This document shows positions 47,701-55,799 of a stretch of DNA of 64,000 nucleotides, piece after piece. Position 1 is the stretch's first letter, and each line of letters starts with the position of its first letter. The DNA is from an uncultured Eubacteriales bacterium (GTDB taxonomy: Bacteria; Bacillota; Clostridia; Christensenellales; Aristaeellaceae): positions 1 through 64,000 of the forward strand of contig CACYTF010000004.1 in NCBI GenBank assembly GCA_902777335.1, given 5' to 3'. The notes beneath the pieces were generated by a model that worked only from the letters and a program-made list of their open reading frames with translations, was not told where the DNA came from and searched no databases. The position numbers and the translations under genes are program-made.

Positions 47701-49324
47701 GAACGGTGGCCGGCATCAACTTCAGCACCTTCTTGATGCTGGGCGAATAGGTGAGGGAGATGCCCTCCAGCGCGCCGACCTCCACGATCTGCGCCTTCCA
47801 CTTGGCGGTGTACTTCTGGTTGTTGTCCTTGTCGGTGGCGATATCCCATCCCATGAACGTGAAGCCCTTGCGCACGGGATCCTTCACGTCCTTCAACGAC
47901 AGGGTCTGGCCCACCGGCAGCACAACGGGTTCCATCTCGTTGCCGCCCACGGTGTCGAAGGTAATGGTGTAGGTCGGGGCCGCGGTGGGCTCGAGGGGCG
48001 GGATGGGCTCTTCCTTCGTGGTCTGGCACACCGTGCAGGTATAGGTCATTACGCCCGCTTCTCCTACGACGGCCTCCTTGGTCACCACGCCCTCGTTCCA
48101 GGTGTGCTCGGTCAGCTTCGCAAGCGTCTGCTCCTCAACGGTGGTCGGCGTCGTGCCCGCCTCGTCGGCAAACACCATCCCACACACGGAGCAGGCCCAG
48201 TAGGCGTTGTTGCCCGCTTCAGCGCAGGTCGGAGCCTTTGCTTCGACCTTGGTCAGCGTATGCGCCGCCAGCGGAAGCGTCTGGGCCTCCACCGTGGTCT
48301 CTGCCGTGCCCGCCTCGTCCGCAAAAACCTTTTGGCACACGGAGCAGGTCCAGTAGGCGTTGTTGCCCGCTGCTGTACATGTTGAGGCCTTCGCTTCGGT
48401 CTGGGTCAGCTGATGGCCCAGCGCGGGAATGACCTCGGTCTTCGTGTGTTCATTGTTGTTCTGGCAGGTATAGGTCTTTACGCCATCCGCCTCGCAGGTG
48501 GGCGCTGTCGTTACCGTGCCCTCGTCCCAGGCGTGGTTTTCCGAGTTGATCTCGGTCTCGGTTCCGTCGCTGATCTTGTTCCCGCAGGCCTTGCAATACG
48601 TGTCCCCGGTGTAGCCCTTTGCCGCGCAGGTGGCCGCCACCACGTTCTTTACCTCTGTCTCGCCTACATGGTTGGTTGCGTCTTTGGAAGTCTCCTCGCC
48701 GCTGCCGATCTTTTCACCGCAGCCCAGGCAATAGGTATCGCCCGTGTAGCCCTTTTCCACACAGGTGGCTGTCCTTTTGTCCCTGACCTCTGTACCGCCC
48801 ACGTGGTTGCCTGCGTCTTTGGAAGTCTCCTCGCCGCTGCCGATCTTTTCACCGCAACCCAGGCAATAGGTATCGCCCGTGTAGCCCTTTTCCGCACAGG
48901 TGGCTGTCCTTTTGTCCCTGACCTCTGTACCGCCCACGTGGTTGGTTGCGTCTTTGGAAGTCTCCTCGCCGCTGCCGATCTTTTCACCGCAGCCCAGGCA
49001 ATAGGTATCGCCCGTGTAGCCCTTTTCCGCACAGGTGGCTGTCCTTTGGTTCTTGACCTCTGTATCGCCATCATGCTTCTCTTTATTCAGGCCAAGCTTC
49101 TCCTCGCCTTTGGCTTGACATATTGAACAAGTATAGGTTTTCACGCCTTCCACATGGCAGTTCGCTTCTGTCGTTACTGTGCCTTCTCCCCAGTCATGCG
49201 TGCATTCCGGATCATTGCCAGCTTCAACAACAGTTATTTCCGCCACCGCCGTCACAGCGCACGCCAGCAACAGAGCGCATACCAGCGCCATCCAAACCAA
49301 GCCAAACCGAATCTTTCTGTTCAT
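44771..49324 (-). CDS. Giant secreted multi-domain repeat protein (Cys repeats, InlB-like, LRR_5, MBG, acidic tail)
   Basis: A 1517-residue extracellular protein. After the signal (MNRKIRFGLVWMALVCALLLAC, residues 1-22, possible lipobox LLAC) come CxxC-type repeats: four 45-residue units at 88-267, three almost identical, then related units to about 430. An InlB-type B repeat (TYTITFDTVGGNEMEPVVLP, GFTFMGWD) follows, BspA/LRR_5 units (THIGDKLFEKFATLTSIELP), MBG-like beta domains (LNISYTGSGLTKVYDKT; ITPKELLITPTEGQMKVYG) and a (GT)n linker. Next is a stretch of about 50 Asp/Glu and a final 350-residue acidic region. There is no LPxTG. It is probably an adhesin or cell-surface sensor; this is inference. 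Start 49324 has AGGAGG. Confidence 0.88.
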   Translation of the reverse strand: MNRKIRFGLVWMALVCALLLACAVTAVAEITVVEAGNDPECTHDWGEGTVTTEANCHVEGVKTYTCSICQAKGEEKLGLNKEKHDGDTEVKNQRTATCAEKGYTGDTYCLGCGEKIGSGEETSKDATNHVGGTEVRDKRTATCAEKGYTGDTYCLGCGEKIGSGEETSKDAGNHVGGTEVRDKRTATCVEKGYTGDTYCLGCGEKIGSGEETSKDATNHVGETEVKNVVAATCAAKGYTGDTYCKACGNKISDGTETEINSENHAWDEGTVTTAPTCEADGVKTYTCQNNNEHTKTEVIPALGHQLTQTEAKASTCTAAGNNAYWTCSVCQKVFADEAGTAETTVEAQTLPLAAHTLTKVEAKAPTCAEAGNNAYWACSVCGMVFADEAGTTPTTVEEQTLAKLTEHTWNEGVVTKEAVVGEAGVMTYTCTVCQTTKEEPIPPLEPTAAPTYTITFDTVGGNEMEPVVLPVGQTLSLKDVKDPVRKGFTFMGWDIATDKDNNQKYTAKWKAQIVEVGALEGISLTYSPSIKKVLKLMPATVQVKLADKTYAEATLTWSEAACAGYSKSSGDGTYVFIPDALATEAGNELGEKVALPTCTLTVAPGEFTDDQATYKYRMNDKDELTLVGCTLKDASKTKDKKPVTELVVPELIDKKHPVTHIGDKLFEKFATLTSIELPKGVRTIGDKAFAGCELLQTLVLPDSLESYGDDILKKDEALVNLVLRTDLDSVLTSKKTVERTVKEKDKDGNEKEVTYKLELPMAVTDITVNSGSLTLGCDFTVSAGHELTVENQGTLKVTAENTLNNQSTVHNDGAVLYAGKIITCGGVWNGKAPEKKKEGVYVTEHVYASGACTGCGLKEEIVVTTLNISYTGSGLTKVYDKTRNVALKGSDFTISDTQPGHANVRLTGIRAAYDSPDCGERKVSVSFTIGGDDAERYTTKDITIPATITPKELLITPTEGQMKVYGAADPSYFTGKVKGLLSGDTITGRLSRESGEDVGKYKIVQGTIDAGQNYAVEMVEEYFSIEAKSINSTDVGLMTIGNQRYTGSKVEPEITLRFGTLLLKQDTDFTVKFSDNIEPGTAKVVLKGIGNFTGERETSFRILKITTDPGTGTGTGTGTGTGTGTGSGTGSGDSYTHGGFNPSDYSDLEDGDDFFDDEDEDDDDEDDEDDDEDDDEDDDDESDLDTEDDEKGDEDAGSLIVDEIDYGAVLFNDSGVIQAFTTVDEEIEPGNRVLTVIPQPLKDEETGEELYLSDGIREQYGEQHLRLSASLVQTLLDKQFTEIVYAFEQADLHIPMTSLVSEIVLNADAMGEGGTGLISEDGIEAVDDEAELDLAPETLQVAFYDVCVQQIDETELTDRERALLEGNPLLAPPYRVRIRAVPVGQEGEYAPVEPDEALLNQAQPEGDAGEEAPSKPVGVKLPEGCYPEGAELLILPTEDVREVGEGAETVFISLIDEPEDADTSLRTPAEFIAKDEILYARVPLNTDGVYAVSAPEDGLVIGGDEEDAPVGLDIEAD
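48524..49063. repeat. Four 135-bp tandem repeats in the giant gene
   Basis: Units of 45 codons at 48929-49063, 48794-48928 and 48659-48793 are nearly identical in DNA (a handful of substitutions), while the unit at 48524-48658 has diverged. High DNA identity points to recent expansion, and copy number may vary between strains or be collapsed in assembly. Confidence 0.9.
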
Positions 49325-49548
49325 GGGCAACCTCCTGAATCATCACAAGGTGAAATGTACCTATTACTTATATAGAGAGATACCTAATCGGGCTTCTATT
49401 CTACTTTCCCGGCCTGTTTTCCTGCCGGCCCATGGCTTTGACGGCAAATAACCAATATTTGTTCCCGGTTTGCCGCATTTTTCGCACAATTGGGCGCGTC
49501 ACGGCGCATTAAATTTCACGATACCGTCGAAAACACGGCCCCAGCCCC

Positions 49549-49577
49549 TTGATTTTTGAGGGAATACCGGTTAAGAT
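49549..49577 (+). promoter_or_regulatory. Promoter of the cellobiose phosphorylase gene
   Basis: TTGATT (49549-49554) and TAAGAT (49572-49577), spacing 17. The surrounding 49325-49647 gap is AT-rich, holds no gene and also the upstream region of the giant gene, for which no convincing promoter was found. Confidence 0.55.
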
Positions 49578-49647
49578 AATATTGTGATAGATATCTGCAT
49601 GGTTCGAAAACGATTTAGCCGTGTATGAAAATGAGGAGGAAGCGCCT

Positions 49648-52080
49648 ATGGAATACGGACACTTTGACGACCTGGCGCGGGAATACGTCATCACCCGCCC
49701 GGACACCCCCTCGCCCTGGATCAACTACCTGGGCAGCGAAGCATTCTTCACGCTGATGAGCAACACCGGCGGCGGCTACAGCTTCTACAAGGACGCCCGC
49801 ATGCTGCGCATCACCCGCTACCGCTACAACAACGTGCCCACCGACGCCGGCGGCCAGTACTTCTACATCAACGACGGCGGCAGCGTGTGGACCCCGGGCT
49901 GGATGCCCGTGAAGGCCGAGCTGGACGCCTATGAGTGCCGCCACGGCCTGGGCTACACGAAGATCAGCGGCACAAAGGCCGGTCTGAAGGCCGAGCAGCT
50001 GTCCTTCGTGCCCCGCGGCACCAACGCGCTGGTCACCCGCGTGCGCCTGACCAACGAGAGCGCCGAGGAGAAGAAGGTGTCGCTGTACAGCTTCGTGGAG
50101 TTCTGCCTGTGGAACGCCCAGGACGACTCCACCAACTTCCAGCGCAACTTCTCCACCGGCGAGGTGGAGATCGAGGGCAGCGCCATCTACCACAAGACCG
50201 AGTACCGCGAGCGCCGCAACCACTTCGCCGTGTACGCGGTGAACGCGCCCATCGACGGCTTCGACACCGACCGCGCGTCCTTCCTGGGCTACTACAACGG
50301 CTTCGGCGAGCCGCAGGTGCCCCTGGCCGATCAGAGCAACAACAGCGTGGCCAGCGGCTTCTCCCCCATCGCCAGCCACTGCCTGCGCCGCGCGCTGAAG
50401 GCCGGCGAGAGCGTCAGCTTTATATTCGTGCTGGGCTACTGCGAGAACCCGCAGGACGAGAAGTTCATCGCGCCCAACGTGATCAACAAGGCCCCGGCCT
50501 ACGCGCTGCTGGACATGTTCAAGACCGACGAGCAGTTCGACGCCGCCTTCGCCACGCTGAACGCCTACTGGACGGAGCTGCTCTCCTCGTTCCAGGTGGA
50601 CAGCGGCGACATCCGCGTGGACCGCATGGCCGGCCTGTGGAACCAGTACCAGTGCATGGTGACCTTCAACATGTCGCGCTCGGCCAGCTACTATGAGTCC
50701 GGCATCGGCCGCGGCATGGGCTTCCGCGATTCCACCCAGGACCTGCTGGGCTTCGTGCACCTGATCCCGGCCCGCGCCCGCGAGCGCATCCTGGACATCG
50801 CCGCCACCCAGTTCCCGGACGGCAGCGCCTATCACCAGTACCAGCCGCTGACCAAGCGGGGCAACAACGACATCGGCTCCGGCTTCAACGACGACCCGCT
50901 GTGGCTGATCTTCGGCGTGGCCGCCTATGTGAAGGAGACCGGCGACCTGTCCATACTGAAGGAAATGGTGCCCTTCGACAACGACGAGAGCCTGGCCCAG
51001 CCGCTGATGGAGCACCTGCGCCGCAGCTTCCACTACACGCTGGAGCACCGCGGCCCCCACGGCCTGCCGCTGATCGGCCGCGCCGACTGGAACGACTGCC
51101 TGAACCTGAACTGCTTCTCCAACACCCCGGGCGAGAGCTTCCAGACCACCGAGAACAACGAATCCGGCACCGCCGAATCCCCGTTCATCGCGGGCATGTT
51201 CGCCGGCGTCTGCCCGGACTACGAGGTGCTGTGCCGGCTGTACGGCTGGACGGACGAGGCCGAGCAGGTGCCCGGCTGGCACCGCGAGATGGAGCAGGCC
51301 ATACTGACCCACGCCTGGGACGGCGAGTGGTTCCTGCGCGCCTATGACGCGCTGGGCAACAAGGTGGGCAGCAACGAGTGCGACGAAGGCAAGATCTACA
51401 TCGAGCCCCAGGGCTTCATCGTGATGAGCGGCGTGGGCGTGAAGGAGGGCTACGCCCAGAAGGCCATGGATTCCGTGTTCAAGCACCTGGTCAGCAAGCA
51501 CGGCGTGGCCATACTCACCCCGCCTTACACCCGGTACCACCTGGAGCTGGGCGAGATCAGCTCCTATCCGCCGGGATACAAGGAGAACGGCGGCATCTTC
51601 TGCCACAACAACCCGTGGATCGTGCTGGCGCTGGCGAAGCTGGGCCACGGCGGCCAGGCCTTCGACATCTACCGCCGCACCTGCCCCACCTGGATCGAGG
51701 ACCAGAAGCTGCACTACACCGAGCCCTACGTGTACAGCCAGATGGTGGCCGGCCCCTACGCGCCGAACTTCGGCCAGGCCAAGAACAGCTGGCTGACCGG
51801 CACCGCCGCCTGGACCTTCTACACCATCAGCCAGGCCATACTGGGCGTCAAGCCGGACTACGACGGCCTGATGATCGACCCGTGCCTGCCCAAGGAGCTG
51901 ACCGACCTGAAGCTGGTCCGCAAGTTCCGCGGCAGCACCTACAACATCCACATCGTGAACAAGGCCGGCGACGAGAAGGGCAAGCTGACCCTCACCGTGG
52001 ACGGCAAGCCCGTGGACGGCAGCGTGATCCCCGCCGACAAGACCCCCGCGACCCACCAGGTCGAGGCGGTGCTGGCGTAA
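49648..52080 (+). CDS. Cellobiose phosphorylase (GH94)
   Basis: The 810-residue intracellular enzyme splits cellobiose with phosphate to glucose 1-phosphate and glucose. The N-terminal beta-sandwich (MEYGHFDDLAREYVITRPDT) is followed by an (alpha/alpha)6 barrel with the GIGRGMGFRDSTQDLLG stretch, the catalytic Asp in LIGRADWNDCLN, and the phosphate-site residues around FQTTENNESG and TPPYTRYHLELGEISSYPPGYKENGG. Close resemblance to clostridial CbpA favours cellobiose over chitobiose or cellodextrin. ATG 49648 has AGGAGG. No cellulase or sugar transporter lies nearby. Confidence 0.93.
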   Translation: MEYGHFDDLAREYVITRPDTPSPWINYLGSEAFFTLMSNTGGGYSFYKDARMLRITRYRYNNVPTDAGGQYFYINDGGSVWTPGWMPVKAELDAYECRHGLGYTKISGTKAGLKAEQLSFVPRGTNALVTRVRLTNESAEEKKVSLYSFVEFCLWNAQDDSTNFQRNFSTGEVEIEGSAIYHKTEYRERRNHFAVYAVNAPIDGFDTDRASFLGYYNGFGEPQVPLADQSNNSVASGFSPIASHCLRRALKAGESVSFIFVLGYCENPQDEKFIAPNVINKAPAYALLDMFKTDEQFDAAFATLNAYWTELLSSFQVDSGDIRVDRMAGLWNQYQCMVTFNMSRSASYYESGIGRGMGFRDSTQDLLGFVHLIPARARERILDIAATQFPDGSAYHQYQPLTKRGNNDIGSGFNDDPLWLIFGVAAYVKETGDLSILKEMVPFDNDESLAQPLMEHLRRSFHYTLEHRGPHGLPLIGRADWNDCLNLNCFSNTPGESFQTTENNESGTAESPFIAGMFAGVCPDYEVLCRLYGWTDEAEQVPGWHREMEQAILTHAWDGEWFLRAYDALGNKVGSNECDEGKIYIEPQGFIVMSGVGVKEGYAQKAMDSVFKHLVSKHGVAILTPPYTRYHLELGEISSYPPGYKENGGIFCHNNPWIVLALAKLGHGGQAFDIYRRTCPTWIEDQKLHYTEPYVYSQMVAGPYAPNFGQAKNSWLTGTAAWTFYTISQAILGVKPDYDGLMIDPCLPKELTDLKLVRKFRGSTYNIHIVNKAGDEKGKLTLTVDGKPVDGSVIPADKTPATHQVEAVLA

Positions 52081-52097
52081 GCGCTCCTGCCATGACA

Positions 52098-52131
52098 AGG
52101 GGCTTCCTGCTCAACATGCGGGAAGCCCTCT
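52098..52131 (+). terminator. Terminator after the GH94 gene
   Basis: GGGCTTCC (52100-52107) pairs with GGAAGCCC (52121-52128), followed by TCTTGTTAT. It starts 19 bases after the stop. Confidence 0.7.
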
Positions 52132-52191
52132 TGTTATAGGTTTTACCAGATTTTCTGAATCTGCGGATAACCTGCCCATATGTTCTCAGAC

Positions 52192-52234
52192 GGGACATTG
52201 GGGACGGTTCTGCTGTGTCTGTCCCCAGTGTCCC
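52192..52234. repeat. REP-like palindrome A next to the short RAYT gene
   Basis: Arms GGGACATTGGGGAC and GTCCCCAGTGTCCC enclose GGTTCTGCTGTGTCT. This is the reverse orientation of the copies at 52866 and 52925, so the RAYT gene is bracketed by inverted copies. Confidence 0.87.
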
Positions 52235-52236
52235 AT

Positions 52237-52800
52237 TCAGCCTCCCAGCGCCCGATAGACCACCTTCCGGTTGTATCCCGTGATTCTGCCGATTTGCGCG
52301 ATGTTGACGCCCTCCTGATAGAGCATTCGGAAGATTGCCTCCCGTTCATTCTTTGCCAGTCTTTGAATCTCCGAGGCGGATGCGCAACCCGAAAACGCCA
52401 GCATCGCCGCTTTTGCCTCTTCATCTGTCTTGGGAAAGCCTGGCTCTTCGATTTCAATAAACCGATCCTCGTTCTCCTGTTCCGTGAACGCCTTCAGCTG
52501 ATCCCTTGGCATGATGCCCAGAACAAATCCGGTATCTGTCAAGGCATCGTGCCCATTCAGGTACGCTCTGTAGCTGCTTCCCGGATAATCCTCCGGTTTT
52601 GCGCAAAGCCCCGCCTTGACCGGGTTGCGATGAATGTATCGCAGCGCCATGAGCAGATACGCGTCATCCTCAATCGGCTCGCTTCTGAACCGATCCTGAT
52701 AGAGATGCCCCACCCGCTTGTACTGATAGTTGATCCCCCGGATCATAACGTGATAGACTCCCGATCCAGACAACTCCCTGGCCTGCCTTGCCATACCCAT
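52237..52800 (-). CDS. REP-associated tyrosine transposase with internal deletion (HUH motif lost)
   Basis: The 187-residue product is clearly homologous to the 271-residue protein at 62238-63053. Both open with GVYHVMIRGINYQ, but here that is joined directly to YKRVGHLYQDRFRSEPIEDD. The 84 residues between, including the GNHVHLLI metal motif, are gone in frame. The catalytic-Tyr region YIHRNPVKA and the C-terminal helix-turn-helix (GVNIAQIGRITGYNRKVVYRAL) remain. Known RAYTs need the H-x-H for cutting, so this one is probably inactive but could still bind DNA. It is flanked by palindromes. Confidence 0.85.
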   Translation of the reverse strand: MGMARQARELSGSGVYHVMIRGINYQYKRVGHLYQDRFRSEPIEDDAYLLMALRYIHRNPVKAGLCAKPEDYPGSSYRAYLNGHDALTDTGFVLGIMPRDQLKAFTEQENEDRFIEIEEPGFPKTDEEAKAAMLAFSGCASASEIQRLAKNEREAIFRMLYQEGVNIAQIGRITGYNRKVVYRALGG

Positions 52801-52865
52801 CACCTCTGTTTGCTTTCCTATCCTGTATTGTACATCACGAATCTTAACACGTCAATAAAAAAAGT

Positions 52866-52965
52866 GGACACTGGGGACAGACACACCAGAACCGTCCCCA
52901 ATGTCCCCCGTCAATAAAAAAAGTGGACACCGGGGACAGACACACCAGAACCGTCCCCGATGTCC
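52866..52965. repeat. Two tandem REP-like palindromes A
   Basis: GGACACTGGGGACAGACACA... at 52866-52906 and GGACACCGGGGACAGACACA... at 52925-52965, each ending AACCGTCCCC then (A/G)ATGTCC. The same spacer TCAATAAAAAAAGT precedes both. Confidence 0.9.
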
Positions 52966-52979
52966 CCCGAGATGATGGC

Positions 52980-53333
52980 TTAGCCTGATAGCGAATACAC
53001 GACAATCCCGATCAGGATCAATGACAGTGCCATCAGCTTTCGCATCGTCAGCTTCTCGCCAAAGATCACCACGCCAAATACAGTGACATACACATATCCC
53101 GTCGCTTCCAGGATCGCGCCCAAGGAGAGCGGCACGACTCTGTAGGCAAATATGGACAGGAACGTCGCCGCGAAGAATACCCCGTAAGCCAGCATTACGC
53201 GCGGGTTCAGGTACTGCGCCCAGAATGAATCGTACTGACGCATCGCGGCCTTTTTGAGCAGCACCTGGGCGACGGCGCTGATGAACACGCCCAGCAGCAT
53301 CAGGGCGGCGTAGGGCAGCATGGCGCGGCTCAT
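52980..53333 (-). CDS. Half-size EamA/SMR-type membrane transporter subunit
   Basis: The 117-residue protein has four hydrophobic helices (about 5-25, 42-62, 68-88, 98-115) and the small-multidrug-resistance/EamA pattern, with GVVIFGEKLTMRKLMALSLILIGIVVYSLS at its end (residues 85-115 in that order). Like ArnE/ArnF it is likely to work as a heterodimer with the neighbouring gene, which it overlaps by 4 bp. Context with a GT2 enzyme suggests flipping of a lipid-linked sugar; this is inference. Confidence 0.82.
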   Translation of the reverse strand: MSRAMLPYAALMLLGVFISAVAQVLLKKAAMRQYDSFWAQYLNPRVMLAYGVFFAATFLSIFAYRVVPLSLGAILEATGYVYVTVFGVVIFGEKLTMRKLMALSLILIGIVVYSLSG

Positions 53334-53680
53334 GACTTGGCCCTCCCATCCTCCAGGCCGTAGAGTATGACCCCGGCGAGCACCATCAGCCCGCCGAGGA
53401 CCTTTCCGGCGGAAAGACGCTCGTGGAATATCAGTATCCCCCAGACGCAGCCCCAGATGACCGTCACGGCCTTGTTGGCATAGGCCACCGACAGCGGCAT
53501 GCGCTTGATGAACTGCTGCCAGCCGGCGGCATACAGGCCGAGAATGACGATTTCCAGGCCGTAGAACAGTATAAACGGCAGGGACATGAAGGGCTGCCCT
53601 GCCGCCAGCTTGGAGACGATGCCGCCGGTGGAGTAGAGCATCAGAAAGAGGTGGAGGGCAAGATAGGTTTTTGCTTTCAT
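53330..53680 (-). CDS. Half-size EamA/SMR-type membrane transporter subunit
   Basis: The 116-residue four-helix protein is the partner of the gene at 52980. The N-terminal helix has a GG-V-S-K-L pattern (STGGIVSKLAAGQ), and the third and fourth helices show VAYANKAVTVIWGCVWGILIFHERL, as in SMR/EamA proteins (residues 65-90). ATG 53680 with GAGGAA is preferred; longer frames reach into the FkbM gene. The paired, divergent halves resemble ArnE/ArnF-type flippases. Confidence 0.82.
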   Translation of the reverse strand: MKAKTYLALHLFLMLYSTGGIVSKLAAGQPFMSLPFILFYGLEIVILGLYAAGWQQFIKRMPLSVAYANKAVTVIWGCVWGILIFHERLSAGKVLGGLMVLAGVILYGLEDGRAKS

Positions 53681-53702
53681 ACATTCCTCACACGAAGCGA
53701 AG

Positions 53703-54818
53703 TCATTTGGCGCACTCAGTCCTCGGTATGGCGTACAGTACCAGCTCTGCCAAATCCAAGCCATGGAATCCAAGATAATAGTCGTAGGCGCTTTCCCCTA
53801 CAGTATCGTGGATAAATCGCGGCAGGTCGATCAGATCTGTTTCCCTGTGATAGACAGATATCGCCATCGCCGGTTTCTTTTCCCGAAGCAGTTTCTCCGC
53901 ACCATGTAATGCATCCAACTCCGCGCCTTCGATGTCCATCTTTAACAAGATTTGACCAACTTCGCCCTCGGTTTCGGCCAAAATGCCATCCAGCGTGGTA
54001 ATTTCTACCTCCATGTCACCTTCTTCATTCAGGAAGGAATTGGATGCTCCATTGGCACGAAAGCGCAGCATACCCCTTTGTGCGCCGAGCCCCTTTGGGA
54101 TAACGGCAAGGCTGTGAATGCCTTCCTGTTTTTCCCTTTCCCGGAGCCTGTGGACATTTTGCGGATCGGGCTCTATTGCGATGATCCTTCGGTATTCTGG
54201 ATGCGCCGAGGTAAAATCATGAATTGAATCGCCGTCAAAGGCCCCACAGTCGATCAGGGTGTCAATGTTCAATCTCTCCGTATACCTGTTGAAGTATGCC
54301 GGCGCTTCATAGCATTCTGTAAAGAGCTTCCGGAACTCACCCGCAGTGGCGGTATTCAGGTAAAGCTGCATCACATGACGAGAATGATCGTCGCCCAGTA
54401 GATCATAGGTCTTTCGGTATTCATTTTCTCTCGACTTTGCTGCCGAGCCATTCCACAGCAGGGTCCTGCCGTTGACATAAGTGAGGTGAAAATCAAACAA
54501 GTGATGAATTACAGCATTCCACTCCGCTCTCTTCTGCTGAACAACAGGATAGTTGTAGATGCCGAAAACGACAGGTGTTTCCCTGTCATTCAGCTTCAGA
54601 TATTCTGAAAAAGAAAGGGTGTCCGGCTTTCCGGAATGATAGAACACATCATCAACGATTGCAATCATGGTACCCGTATATCCACCTACTGTTCTGATGT
54701 ATTCTCGGATACTCTGACCATATACCCCATCTCCCCAGATGTACAGCTTGTCCGGATTGAGATGTCTTATTTCCTTTAGCGCTTCAATCCTGGCATCTTT
54801 GGTCTGGATGATAAGCAT
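53703..54818 (-). CDS. FkbM-family methyltransferase
   Basis: This 371-residue protein combines an N-terminal domain of about 180 residues (with YIWGDGVYGQSIREYI, a Rossmann-like nucleotide-binding pattern) with a C-terminal FkbM methyltransferase. LIDCGAFDGDSIHDF is SAM motif I, IIAIEPDPQNVHRL motif II, and LLKMDIEGAELDALHGAEKLL the conserved FkbM block. Such enzymes methylate sugar hydroxyls in surface glycans. The substrate is unknown. It starts 2 bp after the GT2 gene, so they work together. Confidence 0.87.
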   Translation of the reverse strand: MLIIQTKDARIEALKEIRHLNPDKLYIWGDGVYGQSIREYIRTVGGYTGTMIAIVDDVFYHSGKPDTLSFSEYLKLNDRETPVVFGIYNYPVVQQKRAEWNAVIHHLFDFHLTYVNGRTLLWNGSAAKSRENEYRKTYDLLGDDHSRHVMQLYLNTATAGEFRKLFTECYEAPAYFNRYTERLNIDTLIDCGAFDGDSIHDFTSAHPEYRRIIAIEPDPQNVHRLREREKQEGIHSLAVIPKGLGAQRGMLRFRANGASNSFLNEEGDMEVEITTLDGILAETEGEVGQILLKMDIEGAELDALHGAEKLLREKKPAMAISVYHRETDLIDLPRFIHDTVGESAYDYYLGFHGLDLAELVLYAIPRTECAK

Positions 54819-54820
54819 AC

Positions 54821-55771
54821 TCAGTTCTCACCACTCTCCATATTGTTTTCTCTCTCGTCCGTCGTTTCCTTGATCACATACTGTGGAGCCTGATTCTGCC
54901 CAATGTATATCCTGCCGACATACTCCCCAATCAACCCCAATGAAAGAAGCAATACCCCGCCAAGGAAGAAGAGCGTCACCATGATCGAGCTGTAGCCCAA
55001 TATGATCGCTGGATTGATCAGCTTCCTGACGATGATCACGGCTCCAAGAAGAAAGCCAATCATGGAAAAAGCGAAACCGAGGATGGAGGCAATCCTGAGC
55101 GGAAGCACCGAGAAGGCGGTGAATCCATTGATCCATAGCATTATCAGTTTTTTCATCGTATAATTGGAGGTGCCCTCTGTCCGGTTTCTGTGATTCACTT
55201 CAATTTCGGCGATGTTGCTCGTGGTGCGAAAGACCAATCCCCCGAGATACGGGAAAGAATTCGTATACTTGACGATTTCGTCGCACACAAATTTCCTCAT
55301 GGCAAAAAAGCTGTTCCCCTGGATACCGGTGGGCTTTCCGACGAGCGTCTCCGCCATTTTGCGATTGATCCAGCTGCCAAATCTGCGAAACAGAGATTTC
55401 GCAAAAACGGGATACTTGGCATAGACCACATCGTATCCCTCGTGAATCTTTTCTATCATACGGCAGATCGCTGACGGATCGGATTGTCCGTCATCGTCCA
55501 TTGTTACGATGATGTTGCCTGTGGCATAGCGGTATCCGGCCAGCGTCGCTGCATGCTGCCCGTAGTTTTTGGAAAACAGGATGCCATGGATCGCCCGATT
55601 GTTCCTCTGAAGCCGCTTGATCTCCTCCCATACCTGATCCGGAGAACAGTCGCAGACCAGTATGATTTCATACTCCATGTCCCGGAGATATGAGATGATC
55701 TCTTCGACGACGGAAGCGATCATCTTTTCTGAACGATAGCATGGAATAACCACGGAAAGCTTATCTTTCAA
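54821..55771 (-). CDS. GT2 family glycosyltransferase, ArnC/GtrB-like (polyprenyl-phosphate glycosyltransferase)
   Basis: The 316-residue protein has a GT2 catalytic domain: LSVVIPCYRSEKMIASVVEEI, the UDP site ILVCDCSPD, VTMDDDGQSDP (metal DxD type), and QGNSFFAMR. Two C-terminal transmembrane helices (about 235-260 and 268-295) end in GEYVGRIYIGQNQAPQYVI, typical of ArnC, GtrB and DPM-like enzymes that load a sugar on undecaprenyl phosphate. In this context the EamA/SMR pair could flip the product and FkbM modify it. Sugar unknown. Confidence 0.9.
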   Translation of the reverse strand: MKDKLSVVIPCYRSEKMIASVVEEIISYLRDMEYEIILVCDCSPDQVWEEIKRLQRNNRAIHGILFSKNYGQHAATLAGYRYATGNIIVTMDDDGQSDPSAICRMIEKIHEGYDVVYAKYPVFAKSLFRRFGSWINRKMAETLVGKPTGIQGNSFFAMRKFVCDEIVKYTNSFPYLGGLVFRTTSNIAEIEVNHRNRTEGTSNYTMKKLIMLWINGFTAFSVLPLRIASILGFAFSMIGFLLGAVIIVRKLINPAIILGYSSIMVTLFFLGGVLLLSLGLIGEYVGRIYIGQNQAPQYVIKETTDERENNMESGEN

Positions 55772-55799
55772 TACTTACTCGCACTCCCCTCCGGATATA

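Noticed and set aside
48524..49063. Possible CRISPR-like 135-bp repeats
   Set aside because: They are in-frame protein repeats inside the giant secreted gene.
49615..52098. An 827-codon minus-strand open frame
   Set aside because: Complete antisense of the well-supported GH94 gene.
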